Below, piece after piece: positions 17,401 to 25,822 of a DNA stretch of 64,000 nt (position 1 is its first letter; each line of letters begins with the position of its first letter). The translations under genes were made by a program, and so were the position numbers. This DNA comes from Verrucomicrobiota bacterium (lineage in GTDB: Bacteria > Chlamydiota > Chlamydiia > Chlamydiales > Rhabdochlamydiaceae). Where the stretch lies: the NCBI GenBank assembly GCA_018240015.1, contig JAFEGJ010000002.1, positions 151,562-215,561 of the forward strand. The letters run 5' to 3'. Below the pieces are notes generated by a model. It was not told the origin of the DNA. It ran no database searches and worked only from the letters and a program-made list of their open reading frames with translations.

Positions 17401-20400
17401 GAGTGGCGGGCCCTTCACTGTCACAGGTTCTATGCTTCCTTCAGCGGATAACATGTACCAGTTGACGATCGATAATAGTACTACAAATGCTTCTGTTACT
17501 GTCAGCGGCGGGATTGGCATTTCTAATGGTTTTTTTGGTTTGCTATCGATCAATACCGGCACGGGTGTAATTAATATTGGCGACGTGGGTAGCATCAGTC
17601 TCGCGGGAGCTCATGGAGGGCTCACGCTCACTTCGAGCAATATTATCAATTTGAGTGGAACGCTGTATGCCACTTCTGGAGGAGCCCAAACTTATGCTGG
17701 ACCCGTGCATTTGGTCTCAGGGGTATCTCAAGCTTGTACATTCTTCACAACCAATCAAAACATTGTATTTAATAACACATTAGATGGCCAAGCACCTGGG
17801 ACACCCGGAGTGGTTATTAATGCAGGAACGGGAGCAGTCACATTCAATAATAACGTCGGGGTTGGTACAGCACCCGGCGACTTCACGATCGTGAATTCAG
17901 GCAATATCAATTTCGGTGCTAGCGCTGCGAATTTCGAAGTCCTAAAAAATACGATCGATTTCAGCCAAGGTGGGCCTGTAGTCATTGGTGCTAACTTTAA
18001 TCTTCAGTCATCGGTTACAGGACCTGGCTCGATCATCGTCGGTAACACGATCAATAGTGGAGCGGGAGGACCTTTCAATCTAACGGTCCGGTCAGATGAT
18101 GGCACCGTGGCTCTCAATGGATCGGTCGGAAACACCAGCTCAGTGAATACTTTGAACGTTATAGGAAGAGGGGGCATTGTACTCGGAGGCAGCTCTTATA
18201 TATCGACCTTAGCACAAACATATACAGGCCCTGTCACTCTCGAAGGTAGTCCCACGATAACCTACGGAAGTGCTTCAATCCTTACAATCTTGGGAACCAT
18301 CGATGGGGACACTGTAGCGACAAGGAGTTTGACTACAACCAATGGGGGCGTGGGTTTGGGACCCATTAGCATTACTGGAGATATCGGAACGAGAACTCCC
18401 CTCGGATCGCTTTCCATAACAACGGGGACGGGGAGTATTTCTCTTGCGAGCATTGGAAAGGGTATAGCCGGCGGAAGCGGTGCGACTACAGGGATGACAC
18501 TTACCACAACAGGTGCAATAACTCTCAATGGCGCTGTCTATCATACTTCAACGCTACCTTTATCATTTCCGTCCACGACTGGTCTTGCAACTTCTACATT
18601 ACTTATTAGCGATAATCAAACCATCTCCTTTGGCGGAACGTTAAACGGCTCTGTACCCGGAGCGCAAGATCTTGATGTGCAGGCTGGTTCGGGAGCCGTC
18701 ACCTTTACTGGCGCTGTTGGTGCGGGAGTGACTTTAGGGGCTGTAACGGTAAGGTCAACTAACACCTTAACAACTAATTCTACCTTCAAAGCACTGTCTT
18801 TGGATCAAGTATCCACAATAGGTAGTTTTGCGTTTAATGGGTTACTTACAGCGACAGGCGCTGCAGGTATTACTCTCAACACCTCAGGTTCGTTTGCAGC
18901 TAACGTAGTAACGGCCGGGGGTCCCATTTATGTTGGGAATAATGTAACTCTGAATGCAGGCGTCACTTTGGATACGACCAATGGCGGACTCTCTACTCTT
19001 GGCGCTCCTGTGACGATAGTAGGCACCGTGAACTCCCCTGTTACGTCTCAAGCCTTTACTATCAATGCTGGCACATTTGGAAGCGTGGTGTTAATGGGAA
19101 GTATGGGAAACTTAGCTCCCGCCTTGAGTAGCATAACCGTAACCGGCGCAAGTACAACGTTGAGTGGTGTAACTTATACGGCAACCGGATCACAACACTA
19201 CACAAGTGATTTACTACTCTTTACAAGTGCGACGATGAATTTTGGATCTGTAGCAGGTGTGTCAACATTTTTTGTTACCGGCACAACTGATGCCATTTCT
19301 GGTTCTCCAACTCTGACTGTAACCAATAGTGCTGGGAATGCTGGTAATTCTATCACGTTCACGGGCGCTATTGGAACAAAAACAGCTTTAGGAGCTGTCA
19401 CTTTAACTGGCGGGACAGGAAGTACAAACTTGGGCGATGTCGGCGGCATGTCAGCGGGAGCGGCGAGCTTGACACTTCAAGGAACCATCAATCTCAATGG
19501 TGCAATTTATAATACGACTGGAGCTCAGTCTTATGGCGCAACTAGTAGCACTGTAACTCTTAATACAGCAGCGAGAATGACTACGACGAATAGCGCTATT
19601 AGTTTTGGGTCCGCAGGAAATCCTACACCATTTAGCGGCGGTGGTAATAGTCTTATCCTAAGCACCGGAACAAGCACGATCGATTTTTGGGGATCGGTGA
19701 GTTCTCTTGGGGCTGTCACGATTACCAGCGCAAATGGAGTCACAGCTCATCAATCATTCTCTGCACAGTCTATTAATGAAACAGCCTCTGTCGGAGCTAA
19801 CGTTTTCGGCAGCACTCTGACAGCTACAGGAGCTGCAGGAATTACCTTAAACGGCACCAGTAACACGTTCAACAACAATGTCACAACCAGCAGCGGTCCC
19901 ATTGGTATTACAGGCCCTGTAACGCTTGCCACAAACCCCATTACTTTTGATACGACCAATGGTGGAGCGTCTTCTGGGTCCGATGTGAATTTCAGCACCA
20001 ACATTAACGGCGGGGAGGCTTGCACTGTCACAGCAGGAATCGGGTCTATCTACTTTGGTGGAAACGTGGGAGCTACCACGACGCTTACCAGCATGACAGC
20101 TTCTGGTGAAGGCATTACTCTGGCTGGCACTACGTATACAACCTCTGGCCTCCAATCTTACACCGGGGATATGGTTCTAGCTAATAGTCCCACGATCACA
20201 GTTTCTGGAGCTAGTACTGCGACAATAACGGGAACCGTGGATGGAGATGCTGCTGGGACCCGAAGCCTTACGATCACGAATGGAGGAGGATCAGGACAAC
20301 TTTCCATCGTAGGATCCATTGGAACGAACAAGGCTTTAAGCGCCTTGACCATTTCGGCAGGATCTGGACAGATCCAAATTAATAACGTAGGCGGAAGCGC

Positions 20401-22360
20401 TGCAGGTGCGGCAAGCCTTGCTCTAACCACAACCAACGCCACAGGTATTACTCTCAATGGCGCTGTCTATAATACTAGTGGTGCTTCTGGACAAAGTTAT
20501 AGTGGCAATACAGTTCTCACGACCGCAACGAGCATGGTAAGTGCAGGAAATCCCATTACCTTTGGTGGAACATTAACCGGACAACAAAATTTAACGCTAA
20601 GTGCCGGTGCGATTCAGTTTCAGAGCACGGTAGGCACGGTGGGAACTCCTCTGGGTGTTGTGACGATAAGTGCAGCTACGAGCGTACAAGCCACGGGAAA
20701 TTTCTTCTCATCAGCACTCAATGAAACTGCAGCAACGGGAGCCAATACGTTCTCAGGAACGTTAAACACAACAGGAGCTGGTGGCATCATTATAAATGGA
20801 ACCACTGTCAGCTTTGCTGCACCGATCAGCACGGCAAGTGGTGGACCAGTTACCATTGTGAACACAACCTCGCTCGCCCTGCCAGCAGCAGCAACAGTCA
20901 ATATCACTGGCGCCTTTGCAGAAAGTGGCGGTGGAGCGGTGTCGCTGGGTGCTAACATCACAACAACGGCTGACAATATTAGTTTTGCCGATAATGTAGC
21001 GCTTACTGCGGGCCCAACGCTCACGACAGGTCCTGGAATCGGAGACATCGTATTTGGCGGGACCGTGGATCAAGCTTTTGCTTTGTCGGCCACAGCCGGT
21101 ACAGGTGCGGTTCGATTTGTCGGAGCTGTTGGAAGTTCAGTCGCTCTTACCTCTGTAACAGCGAGCGGATTAGATGTTGTGCAGGCCAGCTCCGTAAAGA
21201 CGACAGGAAACGTAAGCTATACAGGTCAATCTCAAATTGGCGGCGATATCCTCACCACAACTGGGGGCACGATTGGAGTAACGGGTCCTGTTACTTTGAC
21301 AAATGCGCTCGTTCATATGACGACAAATAACGCTGGGGTGACACTTTCCAACACGGTAGATGGAGATATAGCCAATACCCGCAGCTTGAACATCAATTCT
21401 GGCACAGCCACTACGACCATTTCCGGTGTGATCGGCGGAGGCGTTCCTCTGAACAATCTCACTATTAATGCGAACTTGATTTCCGTCGAAGGCATCGGAG
21501 GACTCAACAATGGTGTCAGCGGAACCCTCAGCATGACTTCTGCAACGAGCATCGACTTTAATGGAACGAACTACATCGCCAATAACCAGACATATTCAGC
21601 TCCGACCAACTTTAATATGCTTGCGGGCTCGGGAACCCTCTTTTCAGCTGCGACCGGGGGCATCACTTTCACAGGCGGACAAATCCATCTTTCGCTAGGG
21701 ACTGACTTCTTTGTCACAACGAGTAATGGCAATTTCACGTTCCCTTCGCTGACGGGCACAGCACAGCAAAGCTTTTTCGTAAGTCTGGGATCTGGAACAG
21801 CAAATTTGGGTACAGTTTCGGGTCCGATTTTCGACGTCACAGTTACAGCAGGTTCTATTAGTTATAATGGGCCCATCAACGCCTCTACCTTCAATCACTA
21901 TTCCAGCTCCAGCATCACTAATGCAGTTTCTCCTCAACTCATCCAGGGAACAAGTTATCAGTTATATAATGCTCTAGGAGGAACCGTCGGAACACTGGCA
22001 AATCCCATCCGAGTAAATGCTCCTATGGTTATTGCAGGAGCAACAACCTCAGCTACTTTCGTAGGAGCAACAACGGATGGTATCATTCACTGCCTCGTCA
22101 GCAATCCTCCACCGGTACTCACGTTCAACGGCTCGGTCCAATCATGTAGCGCCACACCGATTCCGCCCACTCCCACACCCTCGGGCGCTGCAGCTGCTGC
22201 AGTTGCCATACCGGTCATTCCTGCAAGAGAGCTCTTCGTCGTGGGTATCTATGATCCGAATTACAACCTCGGCGATGATTTCTATATGCAATGGGGACTC
22301 ATTGATACTGCCTATATGAATCCCAAAGAGGCGTATCTAGGATACATACCGGCTAAATAA
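14438..22360 (+). CDS. Two-partner secretion exoprotein (TpsA), filamentous haemagglutinin-like
   Basis: A 2640-residue secreted protein and probable substrate of the TpsB just upstream. A signal peptide (LPIAVAMLLPTFVFA) is followed by the TPS secretion domain at about residues 24-270, with the diagnostic FLVNPNGVYFGRTASVNVG (NPNG at 103-106). From about residue 430 to 2480 it is made of Gly/Thr/Ser/Ala-rich beta-helix-type repeats with units such as GGTTALTTVSITGTGGITL. Near the end a low-complexity PPTPTPSG/AAAAA linker (around 2570) leads to a short conserved-looking tail. No RGD, toxin or cysteine-rich domain is visible, so adhesion is the likeliest role. A modest AAGGATAAG site precedes the ATG. 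Confidence 0.92.
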   Translation: MTEKKTFLPIAVAMLLPTFVFALPELKEVAAGQADISRSDSSLTITTSDKAILNYESFNIEGRERVQFVQPSSSSTVLNRVVGKDPSSILGSLNANGKVFLVNPNGVYFGRTASVNVGSLVVSTLDIADSDFLNDKFNFTLQKGSENASIINYGHLAVAPEGCILLMAPHIKNEGTLVARAGKVAYLSGEKISVDFVGDGLMSFTVEGKLEKALIEHLGSIQAPNGDVFLKMRTADRVIQEVLNTDGVLEGVQIVQENGVIRIASESEIIASRIETDAPGVKVEGRLDVSDRYSGGKGGTIHLLGDSVSLWGASIDASGDLGGGTVLVGGDYKGEGTVRNSLHVGMDDKSYIRADSRLNGDGGKVILWADDSLVFKGKISAEGGIESGNGGFVETSFKNGPGQIKSGNVSTFAPQGKYGQWLLDPLTIVVQAGGGATLAAVANCADAASNLIIDPGTINAAISDVTLCATQAVGTAININATTITMANTSVNLTFHALNGGNIITSVAPTIKTRSGVVNFIGPVNIASGALTVDTTNASGSPGADINFSSTINGGQALTLTAGTGAVEVAGIIGGTTALTTVSITGTGGITLSGVGSAGTAGAGSFTAQGTTFPGITGIFLNPATYNVSSLTFYGSTVIGGTTTITTAGDLIIVGSVDALISNSYNLTMNVNTFAHNSQVGTIGSNGTIRNLSLTTTGAPWFAFSGGIGTGLAAGVQGTFSVGAGFGVIYVNDTVFTSGASHTWGSPVYCQATASFKSTGAAVPMTFSSTLDGVGNITLSSGGSISFGAIGTLTAPTAVYIDTATSVTANSTIVAGAFIERASTGANVFNNTVQVTGLAGITLNGTGHTFKNNVSTSSGPINITGPVTLSTNPITFQTTSAGTGAPISFSSTINGAQNLNVQAGVGSAYVGGVIGGTTPLGTVTIVATGGITVNSVGTSAPANGATSLTLENSGIGGAITLSGTVYRTSGLQAYNGDVLITAGPVTFSSGGPFTVTGSMLPSADNMYQLTIDNSTTNASVTVSGGIGISNGFFGLLSINTGTGVINIGDVGSISLAGAHGGLTLTSSNIINLSGTLYATSGGAQTYAGPVHLVSGVSQACTFFTTNQNIVFNNTLDGQAPGTPGVVINAGTGAVTFNNNVGVGTAPGDFTIVNSGNINFGASAANFEVLKNTIDFSQGGPVVIGANFNLQSSVTGPGSIIVGNTINSGAGGPFNLTVRSDDGTVALNGSVGNTSSVNTLNVIGRGGIVLGGSSYISTLAQTYTGPVTLEGSPTITYGSASILTILGTIDGDTVATRSLTTTNGGVGLGPISITGDIGTRTPLGSLSITTGTGSISLASIGKGIAGGSGATTGMTLTTTGAITLNGAVYHTSTLPLSFPSTTGLATSTLLISDNQTISFGGTLNGSVPGAQDLDVQAGSGAVTFTGAVGAGVTLGAVTVRSTNTLTTNSTFKALSLDQVSTIGSFAFNGLLTATGAAGITLNTSGSFAANVVTAGGPIYVGNNVTLNAGVTLDTTNGGLSTLGAPVTIVGTVNSPVTSQAFTINAGTFGSVVLMGSMGNLAPALSSITVTGASTTLSGVTYTATGSQHYTSDLLLFTSATMNFGSVAGVSTFFVTGTTDAISGSPTLTVTNSAGNAGNSITFTGAIGTKTALGAVTLTGGTGSTNLGDVGGMSAGAASLTLQGTINLNGAIYNTTGAQSYGATSSTVTLNTAARMTTTNSAISFGSAGNPTPFSGGGNSLILSTGTSTIDFWGSVSSLGAVTITSANGVTAHQSFSAQSINETASVGANVFGSTLTATGAAGITLNGTSNTFNNNVTTSSGPIGITGPVTLATNPITFDTTNGGASSGSDVNFSTNINGGEACTVTAGIGSIYFGGNVGATTTLTSMTASGEGITLAGTTYTTSGLQSYTGDMVLANSPTITVSGASTATITGTVDGDAAGTRSLTITNGGGSGQLSIVGSIGTNKALSALTISAGSGQIQINNVGGSAAGAASLALTTTNATGITLNGAVYNTSGASGQSYSGNTVLTTATSMVSAGNPITFGGTLTGQQNLTLSAGAIQFQSTVGTVGTPLGVVTISAATSVQATGNFFSSALNETAATGANTFSGTLNTTGAGGIIINGTTVSFAAPISTASGGPVTIVNTTSLALPAAATVNITGAFAESGGGAVSLGANITTTADNISFADNVALTAGPTLTTGPGIGDIVFGGTVDQAFALSATAGTGAVRFVGAVGSSVALTSVTASGLDVVQASSVKTTGNVSYTGQSQIGGDILTTTGGTIGVTGPVTLTNALVHMTTNNAGVTLSNTVDGDIANTRSLNINSGTATTTISGVIGGGVPLNNLTINANLISVEGIGGLNNGVSGTLSMTSATSIDFNGTNYIANNQTYSAPTNFNMLAGSGTLFSAATGGITFTGGQIHLSLGTDFFVTTSNGNFTFPSLTGTAQQSFFVSLGSGTANLGTVSGPIFDVTVTAGSISYNGPINASTFNHYSSSSITNAVSPQLIQGTSYQLYNALGGTVGTLANPIRVNAPMVIAGATTSATFVGATTDGIIHCLVSNPPPVLTFNGSVQSCSATPIPPTPTPSGAAAAAVAIPVIPARELFVVGIYDPNYNLGDDFYMQWGLIDTAYMNPKEAYLGYIPAK
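15980..21560 (+). repeat. Diverged internal repeats in the tpsA beta-helix region
   Basis: The clearest pair are the units around 16950-17180 and 19830-20080: both read ITLNGT...TF.NNV, then TSSGPI.ITGPVTL, then TNPITF.TT and F(S)T.INGG. Further units begin around 15990 (FIGPVNIASGALTVDTT) and 20780. Shorter motifs such as ITLNGAVYNTSG and ..GSGAVTFTGAVG recur throughout. The copies have diverged too far to look like recent duplication. Confidence 0.7.
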
Positions 22361-22403
22361 AAATTGTAGACGAATTTTTTGTGATCATTCAAAATCGCTT
22401 TTG

Positions 22404-22964
22404 ATGCGATCGGTGTTCTTTGCGCTTGTACTTCTGACGAAACTTGGTTTTTCAGAGCACACTGCTCTCATCATGGAAACGACAGAGGGAGAAATGGAAC
22501 TCCTTCTCTTTCCCGACGTTGCGCCTCAGGCCTGCGACAATTTTTTGCGTCTTGTCGATAAAGGATTCTATAACGGACTTCTCTTCCATCGCATCATCAA
22601 AGGGTACATGATCCAAAGCGGCGATCCTACAGGCACAGGCAGGGAAAGCATCTCTACGACGTGCAAACCCATTCCTGACGAAATTTCCACCATTTATGAG
22701 TACGATATGCCCGGAAGAGTCGGGCTCGTGAGTTTCGGCCCGGATCGCAACGGCAGCCAGTTCTTCATAACCTTCACAGCTACGCCGTGGCTCACTGGCA
22801 AGCACACGCTTTTTGGCCAAGTCATCCGCGGTTTTAAAACATTGCAAGCTTTAGAAAACAGTTCTGAGATTCCTAAAATCACACGCATAAGGAGAAAATA
22901 TGAAACATTGGCTTCTGATACTGACACTGGTTGTAGCGACACTCCAAGCACAGGTGCGCAATGA
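22404..22964 (+). CDS. Exported cyclophilin-type peptidyl-prolyl isomerase
   Basis: A 186-residue protein from the ATG at 22404 (the TTG three bases earlier is not needed). A signal peptide (MRSVFFALVLLTKLGFS) precedes a compact bacterial cyclophilin domain: TTEGEMELLLFPDVAPQACDN, NGLLFHRIIKGYMIQSGDP, GLVSFGPDRNGSQFFITFTA and WLTGKHTLFGQVIRGF. The catalytic Arg is in FHRIIKG and the QFFI motif is intact. It would fold exported or envelope proteins, perhaps including those of the TPS system 43 bases upstream; that link is inference. The last 65 bases overlap the next gene, and the final ~20 residues look like an unstructured tail. Confidence 0.92.
   Translation: MRSVFFALVLLTKLGFSEHTALIMETTEGEMELLLFPDVAPQACDNFLRLVDKGFYNGLLFHRIIKGYMIQSGDPTGTGRESISTTCKPIPDEISTIYEYDMPGRVGLVSFGPDRNGSQFFITFTATPWLTGKHTLFGQVIRGFKTLQALENSSEIPKITRIRRKYETLASDTDTGCSDTPSTGAQ
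22889..22900 (+). promoter_or_regulatory. Ribosome-binding site deciding the uracil phosphoribosyltransferase start
   Basis: AAGGAG at 22889-22894 is spaced 5 bases from ATG 22900. It supports translation from this ATG, which adds the hydrophobic N-terminus, even though the site lies inside the cyclophilin gene. Confidence 0.65.
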
Positions 22965-23571
22965 ACGAACCGAACTGCATCATCTTGTCTATGCGATCCG
23001 CGATCCCGAAACGGGCCCCCAAGAGTTTCGCCATAGCCTCAAAAAAATAGGGGAGTACCTCGCCCTCGAAGTTCTCCAAAATTGCCCCAAAAAAGAGGTA
23101 GAAGTTCGTACCCTCACGAACGCTCCAGCTTCCCATGTCATTTGTGATGACAAGCCCATTCTCGTTACCATTATGCGTGCCGGTCTGCCACTTCTTTATG
23201 GCGTGCAAAAAATATTCCCCGACAGCGAAACCGGTTTTTTAGGAACCATGCGCGATGAAGAGACTCTTAAACCCCATACGACTTACATTGCTCTTCCCGA
23301 ACTGAAAAACAAACCCGTCATCATCGTCGATACCATGCTCGCCACCGGCGGTTCCATCCTTGAAGCCATTAAAATCATAGAAGAGCGGGGTCCCTCGCAA
23401 ATCACCGTCATCTGCGCTATTGCCGCACAGCCCGGACTCGAACGGATAAAGGCTCATAATCCGAGCATCCAAGTCTATGCTGCCGCCACCGATCCCATCT
23501 TGAACGAAAAAGGGTACATCGTCCCAGGTCTTGGCGATGCAGGAGATCGATCCTATGGACAAAAACAGTAA
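22900..23571 (+). CDS. Uracil phosphoribosyltransferase-like protein with a signal peptide
   Basis: A 223-residue protein. Residues ~25-223 match UPRTase along their length: TIMRAGLPLLYGVQ, the PRPP loop VIIVDTMLATGGSI (Thr where most have Pro before MLATGGS) and the uracil-binding C-terminus GYIVPGLGDAGDR.YG. UPRTases make UMP from uracil and PRPP in the cytoplasm. Here residues 1-18, MKHWLLILTLVVATLQAQ, read as a cleavable export signal with an ALxA-like site, and a strong ribosome-binding site supports that start. Translation from GTG in the same frame near 22951 would give a cytoplasmic form, but no ribosome-binding site precedes it. The gene overlaps the cyclophilin by 65 bases and aroK by 17. 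Confidence 0.88.
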   Translation: MKHWLLILTLVVATLQAQVRNERTELHHLVYAIRDPETGPQEFRHSLKKIGEYLALEVLQNCPKKEVEVRTLTNAPASHVICDDKPILVTIMRAGLPLLYGVQKIFPDSETGFLGTMRDEETLKPHTTYIALPELKNKPVIIVDTMLATGGSILEAIKIIEERGPSQITVICAIAAQPGLERIKAHNPSIQVYAAATDPILNEKGYIVPGLGDAGDRSYGQKQ

Positions 23572-24088
23572 TTTTGTCCTGATTGGCTTTAAGCGCTCCG
23601 GCAAAACAACGCTGGGGCGCGCCCTTGCGCACCATTTTGATCTCCAGTTTATCGATACGGATAGTCTCATCGCTCCCGACTGCAATCAATTTTACCAGCA
23701 GCAGGGGAAAGAGGCGTTTCGCCAGCGCGAAGAAGAAGTTATCCGCGATTTGAAAGGCACAAAAAATGCTCTCATCTCCATCGGCGCAGGCGCTGTCCTC
23801 AGTCCTCCCAGCGTCCACACTCTTAAAAAACTAGGGCCCCTTTTTTATCTCTATCTCGACAAAGACGAACTCAAAAGGCGCTTTCAACTTCCTCCCGTAC
23901 CGGCTTACTTTGAAGGAGACTTTGATGCTGCCTTTGAGAAAATGTACGCCGAACGTGCGCCTCTTTATGAACAAATCGCTGATAAGGTAATCTTTCACGA
24001 AGAAGAGTTATGGCAAGCAATTCATTCGGGAGTCTCTTTTGTATCACAACCTGGGGAGAATCCCACGGCAAGGCCATCGGCGTCGTGA
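23555..24088 (+). CDS. aroK: Shikimate kinase
   Basis: A 177-residue P-loop kinase phosphorylating shikimate at the 3-hydroxyl. VLIGFKRSGKTTLGRALA is the Walker A loop, FIDTDSLI carries the shikimate-contacting Asp, FRQREEEVIRDL the conserved Arg/Glu, and SIGAGAVLSP stands where most family members have GGG. FEKMYAERAPLYEQIAD is the adenine/lid region. I start at ATG 23555, which has AGGAG nine bases upstream, rather than TTG 23531. The frame overlaps aroC by 79 bases, so the last ~25 residues (from about SGVSF) are probably a non-conserved tail. Chlamydial literature usually calls this gene aroL. Confidence 0.92.
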   Translation: MDKNSNFVLIGFKRSGKTTLGRALAHHFDLQFIDTDSLIAPDCNQFYQQQGKEAFRQREEEVIRDLKGTKNALISIGAGAVLSPPSVHTLKKLGPLFYLYLDKDELKRRFQLPPVPAYFEGDFDAAFEKMYAERAPLYEQIADKVIFHEEELWQAIHSGVSFVSQPGENPTARPSAS

Positions 24089-25053
24089 TCGACGGCTGCC
24101 CGGCCGGGCTGCCGCTTACTGAAGCCGATATCCAAGCCGAGCTGGACCTGCGCTCTCCCGGCAAGACTCCCTATACCTCGCCTCGGAAAGAACCCGACAC
24201 GGCTCACATCTACTCAGGCGTCTTCGAAGGACTCACTACCGGCACTCCAATCTCCATAATCATCAATAACCAGGACGTCGACTCTTCTTCCTACCAAAAA
24301 GACATCCTTCGCCCGGGCCACGCTGGGTACACTTACCTTGAAAAATACGGCATCTTCGACTACCGAGGAAGCGGCAGAGCCTCCGCGCGCGAGACTGCCT
24401 GCCGTGTCGCCGCAGGCGCTATCGCGAAAAAACTCCTCAAGCATTTTGACATCATCTGTACGGCGCGGCTCATCACTCCGATGGAAAAAATCATCGCTGC
24501 TAAGGAAGCTGGCGATTCCATCGGCGGCCTCGTCGAATTTACCGCGCTAGGCCTTCCTGCAGGCCTCGGCGATCCCATATATGAAAAACTTGAAGCAAAG
24601 CTCGCCTCAGCGATGCTCTCGATTCCTGCCAGTAAAGCTTTTGAAATAGGGGAGGGATTTGCCTGTGCCGATATGCACGGCTCAGAGCACAACGATCTCT
24701 TTGAAAATAGGAACGGAAAAATAACTACACAAACAAATCACGCTGGAGGAACTCTCGGCGGCATCTCGACAGGAATGCCACTGGTTGGCCGCGTGGCGTT
24801 TAAACCCGCCTCGAGCATCCCTCAGTCTCAACCCACAATAACGACCCATGGCGAGTCCATAGAATTTAAACCTTCTCCCAGCGCAAGACACGACCCGTGT
24901 GTGGCCATTCGTGCGGTGCCCGTTGTTGAGGCCATGTTGGCTCTCGTGCTCGCCGATGCTTTATTAATGCAAAGAGCGGCTCAGTTAGATCAGCCTATTA
25001 GACTTGATAAAAAACAGCGTGATAAATCCGCAGGCAAGAGCTGTTGCGGTTGA
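24010..25053 (+). CDS. aroC: Chorismate synthase
   Basis: A 347-residue FMN-dependent enzyme converting EPSP to chorismate, the last step of the pathway. Three family signatures are visible: TTWGESHGKAIGVVIDGCP at the N-terminus, YRGSGRASARETACRVAAG in the middle, and SARHDPCVAIRAVPVVEAM near the C-terminus. RPGHAGYTYLEKYG and HAGGTLGGISTGMP are also conserved. The ATG at 24010 lies inside aroK, giving a 79-base overlap and probable translational coupling. It ends by overlapping a convergent small membrane gene by 69 bases, and the next shikimate gene, aroB, is 11 kb downstream on the same strand. Confidence 0.97.
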   Translation: MASNSFGSLFCITTWGESHGKAIGVVIDGCPAGLPLTEADIQAELDLRSPGKTPYTSPRKEPDTAHIYSGVFEGLTTGTPISIIINNQDVDSSSYQKDILRPGHAGYTYLEKYGIFDYRGSGRASARETACRVAAGAIAKKLLKHFDIICTARLITPMEKIIAAKEAGDSIGGLVEFTALGLPAGLGDPIYEKLEAKLASAMLSIPASKAFEIGEGFACADMHGSEHNDLFENRNGKITTQTNHAGGTLGGISTGMPLVGRVAFKPASSIPQSQPTITTHGESIEFKPSPSARHDPCVAIRAVPVVEAMLALVLADALLMQRAAQLDQPIRLDKKQRDKSAGKSCCG

Positions 25054-25374
25054 AGCAAAGCCAATTGCGATGTCCCGTTTCACCGAAGGAGCGCTATCTT
25101 TGATGTCATTCGACCTGTAGGTATGCGCGCCTTTCCCGAGCAAAACTAGGCAGGCAAAAAACGTCACAAGACCCACTGTGTCAGCGCTTTTCTCACTCAC
25201 TAACTCTTTAGTTAAAACAGCAATGGTAACGCTCGACAGAAAGTTAATAGCATGCCTTGTTCCCAAAGTAAGCGCTTCTTCCTTTGTCATGGAGCGATTG
25301 AAAAAATAATGGGCACCCATAGCTCCAACGGCTGCACCAAAACAAGAGGCGGTTACAACTGCAAATGTCGTCAT
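24985..25374 (-). CDS. Small four-span membrane protein A, paralogue of the next gene
   Basis: A 129-residue hydrophobic protein with about four membrane segments (3-22, 43-60, 66-83, 100-122). It shares layout and scattered residues with the protein encoded at 25383-25808: an N-terminal Gly/Ala-rich span, then HYFF/HYW, an LGTRHAINF versus YGARYATNI segment, two central spans, and a final A..A.....T span. The two are probably diverged tandem copies. I recognise no family. It overlaps the 3' end of aroC by 69 bases on the opposite strand and lies 8 bases after the paralogue, so the two form a small operon. Confidence 0.75.
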   Translation of the reverse strand: MTTFAVVTASCFGAAVGAMGAHYFFNRSMTKEEALTLGTRHAINFLSSVTIAVLTKELVSEKSADTVGLVTFFACLVLLGKGAHTYRSNDIKDSAPSVKRDIAIGFASTATALACGFITLFFIKSNRLI

Positions 25375-25382
25375 AACAACTA

Positions 25383-25808
25383 TTACTCCCTATCCAAAAT
25401 ATAATCCAAAGCAAACATCGTTATGGTCCCAGCTAAAAGAGATATAGTAGATGTAGCTATTTGGTGCATCCAGGTAGCTTCTTTATCACCGGCAGTATCT
25501 TTGGAGTTGCCCGTTTGTGTGGCCCAATGCAAGAAAACACAAGTGAAGAAAAATGTTGCTAATCCAGCAATTAGTTCCAATCTGTCTAATTGTGGAAGAT
25601 CATCCGGATTTATTGCCTCCGCCATAGCACCGGCCGCAAGAGAAGCTGCCGCAATATTAGTCGCATACCGGGCCCCATAAGTGAAAACTTTTTTTAGCCC
25701 CTCGGCTGTATTAAGCTCGCCGGTTTTGCCTGTCCAATAATGATTAACAAGTCCTGCAGTTGCTCCTGCCACTAAGAGTCCTGAACCAATCACAATGCCC
25801 GCTGCCAT
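25383..25808 (-). CDS. Small four-span membrane protein B
   Basis: A 141-residue protein from ATG 25808, which is preceded by AAGGAGG. An upstream in-frame Met at 25925 would extend the protein through a long palindromic repeat and lacks a ribosome-binding site, so I reject it. Segments: MAAGIVIGSGLLVAGATAGL (span 1), YGARYATNIAAASLAAGAM (span 2), IAGLATFFFTCVFLHW (span 3) and STISLLAGTITMFAL (span 4), with a polar loop containing TQTGNSKDTAGDKE. It is paralogous to the following gene. The function is unknown; the size and hydrophobicity would suit an inclusion- or inner-membrane protein. Confidence 0.75.
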   Translation of the reverse strand: MAAGIVIGSGLLVAGATAGLVNHYWTGKTGELNTAEGLKKVFTYGARYATNIAAASLAAGAMAEAINPDDLPQLDRLELIAGLATFFFTCVFLHWATQTGNSKDTAGDKEATWMHQIATSTISLLAGTITMFALDYILDRE

Positions 25809-25822
25809 ACTTCCTCCTTGTA

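Noticed and set aside
16000..21500. CRISPR-like or recent short tandem repeats in tpsA
   Set aside because: The repeats are diverged protein-coding beta-helix units with variable spacing, not identical direct repeats.
22361..22403. A terminator after tpsA
   Set aside because: Only a weak AAATT/AATTT stem with a short T-run is present, and the next gene starts within 43 bases.
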